Assembly (NCBI GenBank): GCA_026196475.1
Contig: JAPHTA010000004.1
Span: 1-32,353 of the forward strand
Length of the DNA stretch: 32,353 bases
Reading direction: 5' to 3'
Source: Sedimenticola sp.
Lineage (GTDB): Bacteria; Pseudomonadota; Gammaproteobacteria; Chromatiales; Chromatiaceae
Under the pieces are notes generated by a model. It was not told where the DNA came from. It saw nothing but the letters and a program-made list of their open reading frames with translations, and searched no databases. Below, piece after piece: positions 23,745 through 32,353 of the stretch; position 1 is the first letter of the stretch, and the number at the start of each line of letters is the position of its first letter. A program made the position numbers and the translations under genes.

Positions 23745-24092
23745 GTAACCCCTAAATCGAGCGAGGGACCGGTTTTCCGGCTCTCCCTCCGGTTCCTTTT
23801 GACGCGGTCGCGCGGCGACTCAACAAGCATAGCGGCATTCCGGGGACAATATTAAGCGAACCAATGCTCAAAATGGTGCCTGGTTGTCCGCCCGGCCCGC
23901 TCGTTCAGGTGGTGGACTAACCCGTTGTTAGGGTTCGTTCGTGGATCTGTAACGTAATCCCGTTTCGGCCGGGGTTTCATTCAAAGAAGCATGTAACGGT
24001 TACTCCCCCGTCCAGGGAATCGGCTTCGTGCTTGTTCGCCGCCACGGGTCCCGGAACCCGCCAACGGCGGGTGTTCCGGAGTGCAATTTTGC
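23745..24092. other. Divergent intergenic region upstream of cheV
   Basis: About 350 bases with no coding frame of quality. It contains a bulged hairpin near its right end (24051-24079) and must hold the promoter of the minus-strand unknown gene, for which I found no convincing -35/-10 pair. A short dyad, GTAAC-G-GTTAC, sits at 23993-24003. Confidence 0.5.
24051..24079. repeat. Bulged hairpin just upstream of the FliA promoter
   Basis: CCGGAAC (24051-24057) pairs with GTTCCGG (24073-24079), and inside it CCGCC pairs with GGCGG around AAC, with a two-base bulge. Twelve pairs in total, ending 13 bases before the sigma-28 -35 box. There is no adjacent T-run, so it is more likely a cis structure or binding site than a terminator. 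Confidence 0.5.
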
Positions 24093-24119
24093 TAAAGCAA
24101 TGTGGCGGGTTGCCGATAC
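24093..24119 (+). promoter_or_regulatory. Sigma-28 (FliA) promoter of cheV
   Basis: TAAAGCAA (24093-24100), then exactly 11 bases, then GCCGATAC (24112-24119). The FliA consensus is TAAAGTTT-N11-GCCGATAA, so 12 of 16 positions including all core bases match with the correct spacing. Transcription would start near 24127, about 70 bases before cheV. This places cheV among the late flagellar and chemotaxis genes. Confidence 0.88.
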
Positions 24120-24195
24120 CCTAACCAGTCGGGTTGATGTGGCCCGAAAAATAAGAAGCGAAGGCATTAACTCAACCATTGATCGGCGGTACGAA

Positions 24196-25152
24196 ATGGC
24201 AAATTTCATTGATTCTGTAGACAGTCGGACTCAGCTGGCGGGTACCAACAGGCTGGAGGTGCTGCTGTTCAGCCTGGGGCGTGACACGGTGACTGGCAGG
24301 GAAGAGACCTTTGGTGTCAACGTGTTCAAGGTGCGGGAAGTGATGCACCTGCCGGAGATTACCCGGGCGCCCGACATGCCGGACTCGGTTGAGGGTATGG
24401 TAAGCCTGCGCGGCAACATGATCCCGATTATCAACCTCCCCAAGTTCTGCGGGGTAAACACCGACGAGAAACCCACCATCCTTATCGTTACCGAGTACAA
24501 CAAGAACGTACAGGGATTCCTGGTCCACTCCGTGGATAACATCGTGCGCCTGGCCTGGGAAGATGTGAAGGTGCCGCCCAACATGATGGCCCAGCAGCAC
24601 GGCGGCCTGGTCACTGCCGTGACCGAACTCCCGGATGGTCGGATCGTGATGATCATGGACGTGGAGATGGTGCTGGCCAAGACCTCCGGATTCGGTGAGG
24701 GCGAGGAGCTGTTCGAGGGCATAGAGCGTATCGAGGGCCGGGACATCACGGTCCTGTTCGCTGACGATTCGGTGGTTGCCAGGGACCAGATCATGCGCAC
24801 CCTGGACCATATTGGTGCCAAGCACCTGAGCGCGTCCAATGGTGTCGAGGCGTGGCAGAAGATCAGGGAGCTTGCCGACCGGGCGGAAGCCACCGGCGGC
24901 AAGGCCAGCGACTACGTGCAGGTGGTCCTGACCGATGTCGAGATGCCGGAGATGGATGGTTACGTGCTGACCAAGAACATCAAGCAGGATCCGCGTCTGG
25001 CCGATATACCGGTTATCATGCACTCGTCACTCTCCGCCGATGCCAACCAGGAGCTGGGCAGGGGTGTCGGTGCCGACGCCTATGTACCCAAGTTTCAACC
25101 GGTGGAGCTGGCGGCCAAGCTGCAGGAGATCATAAACAGCAAACACGCGTGA
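24196..25152 (+). CDS. cheV: Chemotaxis protein CheV
   Basis: A 318-residue CheW-receiver fusion that couples chemoreceptors to CheA. The N-terminal CheW-like domain (about 20-175) includes FGVNVFKVREVMHLPEITRAP and GMVSLRGNMIPIINLP. The C-terminal receiver domain (about 190-318) has the acidic pair in TVLFADDSVVARDQI, the phosphoacceptor Asp in VVLTDVEMPEMDGY, the HSS switch region (PVIMHSSLSA) and the conserved Lys in YVPKFQP. The ATG at 24196 (MANFIDSVDSRTQL) fits the family; the frame is open far upstream but that segment overlaps the sigma-28 promoter, so it is not translated. Likely co-transcribed with the unknown gene at 25226. Confidence 0.96.
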   Translation: MANFIDSVDSRTQLAGTNRLEVLLFSLGRDTVTGREETFGVNVFKVREVMHLPEITRAPDMPDSVEGMVSLRGNMIPIINLPKFCGVNTDEKPTILIVTEYNKNVQGFLVHSVDNIVRLAWEDVKVPPNMMAQQHGGLVTAVTELPDGRIVMIMDVEMVLAKTSGFGEGEELFEGIERIEGRDITVLFADDSVVARDQIMRTLDHIGAKHLSASNGVEAWQKIRELADRAEATGGKASDYVQVVLTDVEMPEMDGYVLTKNIKQDPRLADIPVIMHSSLSADANQELGRGVGADAYVPKFQPVELAAKLQEIINSKHA

Positions 25153-25225
25153 GCGTACCCATCCATGCGGGCTCTCCCGTCTTCCCAGGCGGGAAGCCCT
25201 GGAACAACTGACCGAGTGACCGTCG

Positions 25226-25948
25226 ATGATGGAGTGGATTCCCGATCAGCTCCGAGTCTACCTGGTGGTAGGCGGGCTGTTGCTTCTCCTGCTGCTGGTG
25301 GCCAGCCTGATCCACAAGTACGAACAGTACCAGGCGAGCCGTCGACTGGCCGTGCAGCGGGTACTTTCAGTCACCCGTTCCATTGAAGGCGCCCTGGAGG
25401 GCACCCGCGGCGTTGGTCTTCCACCGGGGCTCGGCAAGTTGCTGCGCAATGAGCTGCTGGCCCGCTACTTTACCGTACACCAGATCTATCCCCGCTATCC
25501 CGGCATCAATCAACTGGTGGGCCAGGCCGAGGAGCGCGCCCGCAGCGAGCCGGAGGGCCAGGCCACACCCAATAGTTCCGCCGTTACCTCGCAGGAGGTA
25601 TTGAACCGCTACGTTGCGGGCAGCAACGAGATTCTTCGCCTTCTGCACGGCAACCTGCTTGCACCTGCGCTGGGGCGTGAGGCGCGAGCGGCGCACCAGG
25701 CCAGGCTGCTCGAGTTCCAGCTGCTGGCCGCCCACCAGTTCCATAGCCGTAATGCCCTTGAACTGGCGGGGAACGGGGAGTGGTACAAGGCGCAGCGCTC
25801 GATTCGAGCCCTGGAGAGTTTCATTCACAGCAGGCCGGGTACCACGGCCCACACCGGTCGTCTGCGCGCCGAGGCGCGGCAGATGATGCAGGCGTTCAGT
25901 GAGCAGCGGATGCCGGACCAGCCGGCCATCGGGCAGGCCGCTTCCTGA
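25226..25948 (+). CDS. Membrane-anchored protein of unknown function downstream of cheV
   Basis: A 240-residue protein with a single N-terminal membrane helix (YLVVGGLLLLLLLVASLIHK, about residues 12-31) and a cytoplasmic helical body by the positive-inside rule (KYEQYQASRRLAVQR follows the helix). The body has two helical blocks separated by a polar linker (SEPEGQATPNSSAVT). The second, LLEFQLLAAHQFHSRNALEL then WYKAQRSIRALESFIHS, resembles a TPR-like helical hairpin. I do not recognise a family. It lies 73 bases after cheV with no terminator between, so it probably shares the FliA transcript and could belong to the chemosensory or motility apparatus (inference). Confidence 0.7.
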   Translation: MMEWIPDQLRVYLVVGGLLLLLLLVASLIHKYEQYQASRRLAVQRVLSVTRSIEGALEGTRGVGLPPGLGKLLRNELLARYFTVHQIYPRYPGINQLVGQAEERARSEPEGQATPNSSAVTSQEVLNRYVAGSNEILRLLHGNLLAPALGREARAAHQARLLEFQLLAAHQFHSRNALELAGNGEWYKAQRSIRALESFIHSRPGTTAHTGRLRAEARQMMQAFSEQRMPDQPAIGQAAS

Positions 25949-26016
25949 ATTGCCGCAAGCGGATTTGCCGCTGATTCCAGACCTTCAGGCACGCTGCCCG
26001 CTACTGGCTGCCGATG

Positions 26017-26022
26017 TATAAT
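26017..26022 (+). promoter_or_regulatory. Candidate -10 box for asnS
   Basis: A perfect TATAAT preceded by TG lies 30 bases upstream of the preferred asnS ATG. No good -35 is visible. Its position inside the longer open frame argues that asnS starts at 26053, not at the ATG at 26014. Confidence 0.45.
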
Positions 26023-26052
26023 GGTGCTTCAGTCACCACCGGGCGGGTCGCC

Positions 26053-27450
<1,398 letters not shown>

Positions 27451-27459
27451 AGCGGCGCC

Positions 27460-27825
27460 TCAGCGTTCTATCTCTTTGTTGCCGGGTCTGCTGCGGCTTG
27501 CGATATCGTTGGCCGACTGCTGCATAAAGATCAGTAGCGCTGTGTGCAGGATCGAGAGCAGGATACCGGCACAGGCGGCCAGCGCCAGCAGTGGGAACGG
27601 CAGCAGGCTGGAGAAGAGCAGGGCGAAGATAAAGCAGGCCACCACCAGCTGCCCGGAACGGAAGATATAGCGTCGCAGAAAGGGGCGAAGATGGAGCAGG
27701 TTAAGCCGGTGGATACGCCTGCGCTCACTCCGGTCCGCATCCCGCGGCGCACTCAGGTGGGGCAGGGCGAAGGGGGAGAAGTACATCGCCACCAGCCGTA
27801 ACAGTGAGTTATCCGTGGTATTCAT
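27460..27825 (-). CDS. Small membrane protein of unknown function
   Basis: A 121-residue protein with a basic N-terminal half (RDADRSERRRIHRLNLLHLRPFLRRYIF) and two adjacent membrane helices (GQLVVACFIFALLFSSLLPF and LLALAACAGILLSILHTALLIF). The tail is polar. AGGA lies six bases before the ATG. I recognise no family. It is convergent with asnS, with nine bases between the stops. Confidence 0.6.
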   Translation of the reverse strand: MNTTDNSLLRLVAMYFSPFALPHLSAPRDADRSERRRIHRLNLLHLRPFLRRYIFRSGQLVVACFIFALLFSSLLPFPLLALAACAGILLSILHTALLIFMQQSANDIASRSRPGNKEIER

Positions 27826-28037
27826 GGTGCATCCTGGACGATCCTGCCAACAGAGGGGAATTTTTCACCTCCTGCCCCAACTATAGACCCTTTCACCTTC
27901 CCGCCGGGCCGTCGGTATGCAGAAACGGAATCTGGATTGCGCTGGATCAGGTGGGCGGGAAACAGCGTGACTTTAAGAGTGCTGTAACATGCAGCCGGTT
28001 TAATGGCAGCCTTTTCAGGCACGGAAAAGACTCTGCG

Positions 28038-28271
28038 ATGCAAAAACACTACCATCCCAATCCGGCAATCAACCAGGGATTCCAGTACCAACAGGAGCTG
28101 GAGTCACACCTGCGGAAGCTGCAGCGCGACCCGCACAGCGCACAGCACCTGGAGGCTTTCTTGGAGAGCCTCGCACAGTTTCGCCAGGCGCTTCGCTGCG
28201 GCAGCGCGGTGGTTCCGGGCGAGCGTATTCACAGCCCGGTTCTGGGGCAGCTGCCTCGACGCTGCGCCTGA
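28038..28271 (+). CDS. Small soluble protein of unknown function
   Basis: A 77-residue basic protein, MQKHYHPNPAINQGFQYQQE at the start, followed by two predicted helices (LESHLRKLQRDPHSAQ and LEAFLESLAQFRQALRCG) and an extended tail with one cysteine pair separated widely. ACGGAAAAGA lies upstream of the ATG as a modest ribosome-binding site. The frame is open further upstream, but that part is unlike protein. No family recognised. It is convergent with the FecR-domain gene, seven bases apart. Confidence 0.45.
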   Translation: MQKHYHPNPAINQGFQYQQELESHLRKLQRDPHSAQHLEAFLESLAQFRQALRCGSAVVPGERIHSPVLGQLPRRCA

Positions 28272-28278
28272 GTTTTGG

Positions 28279-29925
28279 CTACAGCAGGAGTATCCCCAGG
28301 AGCCCGGCGCCCAGGGTGTAGATCCAGCTGTTGTCCGGGGCCGGCTCAATGCGCTGGGTGGCGCCCCAGGGGCCCTCGTAACCGTCCGGTTCGACGTAGC
28401 GGACCCGGAAATAGCGCATCTGGCCGCTGACCGGCTGCAGCCGCCAGCTCGGCTGGTCCAGGGATTCGTCCAGCAGCAGTGACTCGAAGGTGGGATCGCT
28501 GGCGAGTTGAACACGGTAGCTTTGACCGGCCACCCCGGGGCGCCAGGAGGTGATGATCTCACTGTCGGTCACCTCCAGCCCGGTCTCCGGCCGATCCGGT
28601 ATCGGTTTCACCTGCCAACTCCGGGTATCACCTGCAGGTCCCTGCTCGCCACTGTCGCTGATCGAGTAGAGGCGCCAGTAATAGTCACCGGTCTCCCCGA
28701 ATGCCCCGGCATCGAACCGGGTCCCTTCAACGCCCTCCTGGTCTGTCAGCAACCGTTTGAAAGCGGGATCACGTGCAATCTGCAGGCGGTAGTTCGCGGC
28801 GTCCTCGGAATCACTCCACTGCAGCGTTGGCTGCTTACCCCGGAACAGGGCGCGATTGGCAGGGGATAGCGGTACCGGGGGTTGGGGCCGCGCATCGAGG
28901 ATGAACCGCTCAGCCCGGTTTAACCCCTCCAGGCCGATATCATCAATACCGCGCACGCGGAAGTGGTACTCCCCGTCAGGCAGGTCTGGCAGGGGTACCC
29001 GTGGAGCGGTTACCCGCTGCTCCCACAAGAGGGTGATGAAGGACGCATCACGGGCGATTTCGGCACGGTAGGCAACGGCCCCCTCCGCTGCTTGCCAGGT
29101 GATCGGCCAGTTGAGCTGCTCGATCTCCTGCGGCAGGGCCTCGATGCGAGGTGCCGGCAGCAGCTCCCGGGGCGGCAGCGGCGGCTCGCCCGCTTCCACC
29201 CTGGTGCCGAAGTGGGCCGGCAGCAGCTCGCTGCGTTGCTCGCCTGATACCTTGACCCTGCCTTCCAGCACCTCGAAGGTGGAGGCCTGCTCGGCCGGAT
29301 TGCTGGAGAGCCGGTATTCCGTACCGCGCACCGCGCTGATCGCCGAGGGAGTATGGATCTCGAAGCGGCTGCCAGGTCCGCTGGCCGGGGTTACCCGGTT
29401 GTCGCTGCGACCCCGCTGCAGGCGCAGGCGTGAGTCCACCATGCCGGTTTCACCGTAGGCGGAGAGGTGGTCGAAGCGGATCAGGCTGTTGGCGTGAAGG
29501 GTCATCAGGGAGCGGTCGGCAAAGCGGATCGCCGCACTGCTGTCGGTGCCGGTTTCGATACTATCGCCGAGCCCTATCCGCTCGCCCGCCACCACCACCC
29601 GTCGCGTGCCGTCGGCCCGCATCAGCCACACCTCTCCCTGTATCGCAGCCAGCTCGGCCTGGGCGGCATTGACCCGGATCCACGCCATTGGAACCCGTAC
29701 CCGGGTTCCGGGCTGCATGCGGCGCGGATTCTTGATTCCGTTGATCTGCTGGAGCTGTTTCCAGTAGCCCACCTTGTACAGGTACTTTTCACAGAAATTC
29801 CAGAGATTGTCCCCCGGGACCACCGTATAGACCCACTCCTGGGCCAACGACGCGGAGGAGAAGAGAAGCAGGCAGAGTGCTGCCAGGCCGGTCAATAGAT
29901 TTTTTTTTCGTCCGGTTGTATCCAT
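28279..29925 (-). CDS. Exported LysM-FecR protein with fibronectin-like repeats
   Basis: A 548-residue envelope protein. It begins with a signal peptide (LLTGLAALCLLLFSSASLAQ), then a LysM-like domain (YTVVPGDNLWNFCEKYL to PGTRVRVP, about 33-80) that should bind peptidoglycan. A FecR domain follows (about 85-240: GDSIETGTDSSAAIRFADRS, then SAISAVRGTEYRLS). Three fibronectin-III-like repeats come next, each marked by a YR-x-x-x-A-x-D-x-F signature (VAYRAEIARDASF, ANYRLQIARDPAF, QSYRVQLASDPTF). A short hydrophobic C-terminus (YTLGAGLLGILLL) could be a membrane anchor. AAGGAGAG precedes the ATG. The FecR domain here is a structural or sensing module, since no ECF sigma factor or TonB receptor gene is near. 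Confidence 0.92.
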   Translation of the reverse strand: MDTTGRKKNLLTGLAALCLLLFSSASLAQEWVYTVVPGDNLWNFCEKYLYKVGYWKQLQQINGIKNPRRMQPGTRVRVPMAWIRVNAAQAELAAIQGEVWLMRADGTRRVVVAGERIGLGDSIETGTDSSAAIRFADRSLMTLHANSLIRFDHLSAYGETGMVDSRLRLQRGRSDNRVTPASGPGSRFEIHTPSAISAVRGTEYRLSSNPAEQASTFEVLEGRVKVSGEQRSELLPAHFGTRVEAGEPPLPPRELLPAPRIEALPQEIEQLNWPITWQAAEGAVAYRAEIARDASFITLLWEQRVTAPRVPLPDLPDGEYHFRVRGIDDIGLEGLNRAERFILDARPQPPVPLSPANRALFRGKQPTLQWSDSEDAANYRLQIARDPAFKRLLTDQEGVEGTRFDAGAFGETGDYYWRLYSISDSGEQGPAGDTRSWQVKPIPDRPETGLEVTDSEIITSWRPGVAGQSYRVQLASDPTFESLLLDESLDQPSWRLQPVSGQMRYFRVRYVEPDGYEGPWGATQRIEPAPDNSWIYTLGAGLLGILLL

Positions 29926-30053
29926 TGTTCTCTCCTTGTGCCGTCAACCCGATTCCGGTCTGCAGAAACGGGTTCCCTGCTTGATCTTACCTCTGGATGG
30001 GTGAAATTGCCTCTTCTGACGCTTTTTTCCGCTTCCCGGAGTCTGTCAGAGCA

Positions 30054-30821
30054 TCATTCCGGTGTTGCCAGGTCGACCGGGAGGAAGGGCGCCCGGTCCG
30101 GTGCGCCGTCGGCGTAGAGCCAGACCGGAGCCGCCTGCGCCGCCTCCCGGGGCAGTGCGATGAGGGAGCTGGAGACGGTGGAGAAACCGTTCGGCAGCGA
30201 CATGTTCATGGCCGCGTGGGGGTGGGGTGGGGAACCCCCTTGGCGGGCTGAGAGGTGTTCAATCCATCCACGCCAGTCACCCAGATCAGGGCGTGGGGAT
30301 GCGGTTTTCAGGAAGCGTGGCAGCCAGTAGCCGATACGCGGATGGCCGGTATCATCCAGCTCCCGGGAGGTGAGCATGTGAAGGCCGGGTTCGATGGCAA
30401 ATGCCTGCAGTCGGTTCCCCTCTTCTTCCTCCCGGTTCCGCAGCCAGAAGCAGTGCCTGCGGTCACCAATGAACAGGTTGAACGCCCGGTAGTCACCGGC
30501 GGGAAGTGTCAGCAGTTGTCGCACCGACTGTTCCGCATCGGTATGTTCAAGTGCCTTCAGTACCAGTTCACCACGACTGCGCTTTCCGCTGGCGGGGCCC
30601 AGGGTGCCTTCGCGATTCATTACGCTGGCCACGACGCCCTCCCGGTTGATCCCCAACCAGGTGCCCCCCGCCAGCCGGTCAAGGCCGGCGGTGACCCCTG
30701 GCATCCCGGGCCAGTGACCCGCCGGCGGCAGGCTCTCCCGGCTGCGCATCTCGTCCCGGTTACCGGCCAGCAACAAAGGCCAGCGCTGATCGGGCTGGAA
30801 ACGGATTACCAGGGTACACAT
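30054..30821 (-). CDS. NRDE family (TANGO2-like) protein
   Basis: A 255-residue protein starting MCTLVIRF, with the diagnostic LLAGNRDEMRSRES (the NRDE motif) near residue 20. Further family signatures are GGTWLGINREGVVASVMNRE and RGELVLKALEH, then NLFIGD and a MLTSRELDD segment. An N-terminal Cys at position 2 is typical and suggests a relation to N-terminal-nucleophile hydrolases. In eukaryotes TANGO2 affects haem and lipid handling; the bacterial role is unsettled. Start chosen because it begins with the family's MC-x-L. It is divergent from the DnaJ-related gene with 39 bases between starts. Confidence 0.9.
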   Translation of the reverse strand: MCTLVIRFQPDQRWPLLLAGNRDEMRSRESLPPAGHWPGMPGVTAGLDRLAGGTWLGINREGVVASVMNREGTLGPASGKRSRGELVLKALEHTDAEQSVRQLLTLPAGDYRAFNLFIGDRRHCFWLRNREEEEGNRLQAFAIEPGLHMLTSRELDDTGHPRIGYWLPRFLKTASPRPDLGDWRGWIEHLSARQGGSPPHPHAAMNMSLPNGFSTVSSSLIALPREAAQAAPVWLYADGAPDRAPFLPVDLATPE

Positions 30822-30860
30822 GGGTGTCGGCTCCTCGTCCACTGCATCGGGGCTCAAAGT

Positions 30861-31466
30861 ATGGATAATGACAGGATGCATAACAACCCGCTGATCCCAC
30901 CCATTCTGCACCTGCTGCGCACCTCGCCCGAGGGTCTCAGCGAACACCAGTTGATCAAACAGCTGCAGCGGGATGCGGCCCTTGAAGATGACGCCATGCG
31001 GGGTGACCTGGGTCTGTTCCAGACCCACTTCCTGGTGATGAATGCCCTCTATCAACTACAGGACGAGTTGCGCGGTGACGGGTTGCTGCTGCAGATCGAC
31101 CCCCTCTGCGTCCGCCTGTTGCCGTGGGCAGAGGGGGATTCTGACGCAGATGCCTTGCTGGCCCGGGATGAGCCGCTACGCCGTTACTACCTGGAGTGGG
31201 AACATCTGCAACAGACCCGTGAATCCGATGTGGCGAAGCTGCTGCAGCGGTTCTGGGACCGCTACTACGCCATCGAGCGCCAGGCCGAGGCGCTGTGCCT
31301 GCTCGGCCTGACCGGGGAGGAGATGCCCTCATGGGAACGAATACAGCGCCATTACCGTTTGCAGGCGGCGAAGCATCACCCGGACAAGGGGGGTGACAGC
31401 GACCGCTTTATCCAGATAAGAGAGGCCTACGAGTTGCTGCGCCAGCTTCATGGTGGCAGGGGGTAG
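30861..31466 (+). CDS. DnaJ-related protein with C-terminal J domain
   Basis: A 201-residue protein. The N-terminal DNAJ-related domain (about 5-140) begins NPLIPPILHLLRTSPEGLSEHQLIKQL. The C-terminal J domain (about 150-200) contains the essential HPD in AAKHHPDKGGDSDRFIQIREAYELL, so it can stimulate a DnaK-type ATPase. This inverted arrangement, with the J domain last, is typical of the gammaproteobacterial DnaJ-related family. The ATG at 30861 is preferred; an ATG at 30876 is also possible. Confidence 0.88.
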   Translation: MDNDRMHNNPLIPPILHLLRTSPEGLSEHQLIKQLQRDAALEDDAMRGDLGLFQTHFLVMNALYQLQDELRGDGLLLQIDPLCVRLLPWAEGDSDADALLARDEPLRRYYLEWEHLQQTRESDVAKLLQRFWDRYYAIERQAEALCLLGLTGEEMPSWERIQRHYRLQAAKHHPDKGGDSDRFIQIREAYELLRQLHGGRG

Positions 31467-31556
31467 GCCGGGATGGTGAAAGGGGTGTCACCCGGTATAG
31501 GCGAAGCCAGCCATAAACAAAAATGGTGGTTGCGAGGAGTGATACAGGGATATACC

Positions 31557-31586
31557 GCCTCCATTTCCCGGTGATGGAATGGAGGC
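31557..31586. repeat. Perfect 9-bp inverted repeat after the DnaJ-related gene
   Basis: GCCTCCATT (31557-31565) and AATGGAGGC (31578-31586) flank a 12-base loop. There is no T-run on either side, so it is not a standard terminator, though its place 90 bases after the gene could still mark the end of the transcript. Confidence 0.55.
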
Positions 31587-31623
31587 AAAAGGCACCAACC
31601 GGAACACCTTTCGAATACCCGGA

Positions 31624-31761
31624 TTTAGCCGCGAAGTATACGAAGCCCGCAAAGAGATAGCGTGGTATGGCTGGATCTGCCGGACTACCCGGCAGGTGCA
31701 GTATCGCGAGTATACAGCGGCTTGCTTTTTCTTTGTGTTCCTTGCGCTCTTCGCGGTTAAA
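31624..31761. repeat. Imperfect 138-bp inverted-repeat element upstream of position 31868
   Basis: The outer arms begin TTTAGCCGCGAAG (31624-31636) and, on the opposite strand, TTTAACCGCGAAG (31761-31749), matching at 12 of 13 bases. Similarity continues inwards (CAAAGAGATAGC against CAAAGAAAAAGC). At the centre a hairpin, CTGCCGG-ACTAC-CCGGCAG (31677-31695), closes the structure. The layout is that of a small non-coding repeat or MITE-like element, with composition more AT-rich than its surroundings. It may fold as RNA. The frame across it (31579-31890) does not look like a protein. Together with the hairpin above, this accounts for most of the 400-base gap at 31467-31867. Confidence 0.55.
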
Positions 31762-31867
31762 AAGATTTTGCGGGCGTCGGCACTCTATTCGCCACAGGTG
31801 TTTTCGCCCAGGGCCGGGAGCGGAAAGATCGTTGATCTGCCTGGTTTACCGGGTCCGCAAACGGGCG

Positions 31868-32353
31868 CTAGATACCCATCTCCCCTTTGACCCGACGGAA
31901 CGCCTCGATGGCGAACTCCAGGTCATCCCGGGAGTGGGCGGCGGAGATCTGGGTGCGGATCCGGGCCCGGCCCTCGGGCACCACCGGGTAGGAGAAGGCG
32001 ATCACGTAGACCCCCTGTTGCAGCATGCGCTGCGAGAACTCCTGAGCCTTGGGCGCGTCGTAGAGCATGATCGGCACGATCGGGTGACTCCCCGGCAACA
32101 GGTCGAAGCCGGCCGCCTGCAGGCCGTCCCGGAACAGGCGGGTGTTGCGCTCCAGTCGCTGGTGCAGATCGCCGGACTGCTCCAGCAGGTCGAGCGCGGC
32201 AATCGCCCCCGCCACCACCGGTGGGGCCACGGTGTTGGAGAAGAGATAGGGGCGGGAGCGTTGGCGCAGTAGCTCCACGATCTCCCGGCGGGCGCTGGTG
32301 TAACCGCCACTGGCCCCGCCCAGGGCCTTGCCCAGGGTGCCGGTGGTGATGTC
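31868..32353 (-). CDS. kbl: 2-amino-3-ketobutyrate CoA ligase (glycine C-acetyltransferase), C-terminal part
   Basis: The last 161 residues are inside the window; the N-terminus lies beyond the right edge. The PLP-binding lysine is in [20 protein letters not shown]. Matches to E. coli Kbl continue with [58 protein letters not shown] and the tail [14 protein letters not shown]. It converts 2-amino-3-ketobutyrate and CoA to glycine and acetyl-CoA, the second step of threonine breakdown. The partner tdh, commonly directly downstream, is absent here: a non-coding repeat region follows the stop. Confidence 0.94.
   Translation of the reverse strand, partial: DITTGTLGKALGGASGGYTSARREIVELLRQRSRPYLFSNTVAPPVVAGAIAALDLLEQSGDLHQRLERNTRLFRDGLQAAGFDLLPGSHPIVPIMLYDAPKAQEFSQRMLQQGVYVIAFSYPVVPEGRARIRTQISAAHSRDDLEFAIEAFRRVKGEMGI

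Noticed and set aside
24028..24195. 56 extra codons at the start of cheV
   Set aside because: This stretch contains the sigma-28 promoter and is not part of any CheV domain.
27822..28091. An 89-codon minus-strand frame between the small membrane protein and the small unknown
   Set aside because: Low-quality sequence without ribosome-binding site, overlapping a better plus-strand candidate.
31579..31890. A 103-codon plus-strand frame before kbl
   Set aside because: It is composed largely of the inverted-repeat element and ends inside kbl on the other strand; the translation has no protein-like pattern.

Overview
The window is GC-rich, gene-dense and chromosomal. It reads as a gammaproteobacterium. 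The evidence is the gene order pcnB-folK-deoxynucleoside kinase-panB-panC, a CsdL/TcdA dehydratase, a YdcH-like (DUF465) protein beside valS, CheV behind a textbook sigma-28 promoter, and a DnaJ-related protein of the gammaproteobacterial type. I lean towards a Chromatiales-like relative, but no marker gene here proves it. I see no prophage, insertion sequence, CRISPR array or plasmid function.

Left part (1-7100). An operon on the minus strand holds an M24 peptidase and a Rossmann-fold protein cut by the window edge. It lies behind a TetR-type regulator, and two near-identical 20-bp dyads sit in front of the regulator and of the peptidase. Next come tcdA (+), then on the minus strand a short protein of unknown function, a cupin, a YdcH-like protein and valS.

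Middle (7300-17750, mostly +). It begins with a TVP38-type membrane domain fused to a flavin disulfide reductase. A small exported cupin follows, with its own promoter, leader hairpin and terminator. Then comes a terminator-rich intergenic patch with tRNA-Glu(CUC) on the minus strand. After that lies the RNA-processing, folate and pantothenate cluster pcnB, folK, dNK, panB, panC, whose pcnB appears to start at a non-AUG codon. The block ends with an MscS-type channel overlapping a Sel1/SPOR envelope protein.

Right part (17750-32353). The minus strand carries succinate-semialdehyde dehydrogenase, a glycogen-synthase homologue that has lost its catalytic residues, a histone-deacetylase-like hydrolase and a 596-residue protein of unknown function. 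Divergent from the last is cheV under a FliA-type promoter, followed by a membrane-anchored unknown, then asnS. Small unknowns, a LysM-FecR-fibronectin-like surface protein, an NRDE/TANGO2-like protein and a DnaJ-related protein follow. A 140-bp inverted-repeat element precedes the 3' part of kbl, which runs off the edge.

Most genes are housekeeping. The parts most worth a second look are the non-AUG pcnB start, the degenerate glycogen synthase beside a deacetylase, the unknown proteins flanking cheV, the TetR/peptidase regulon and the inverted-repeat element upstream of position 31868.
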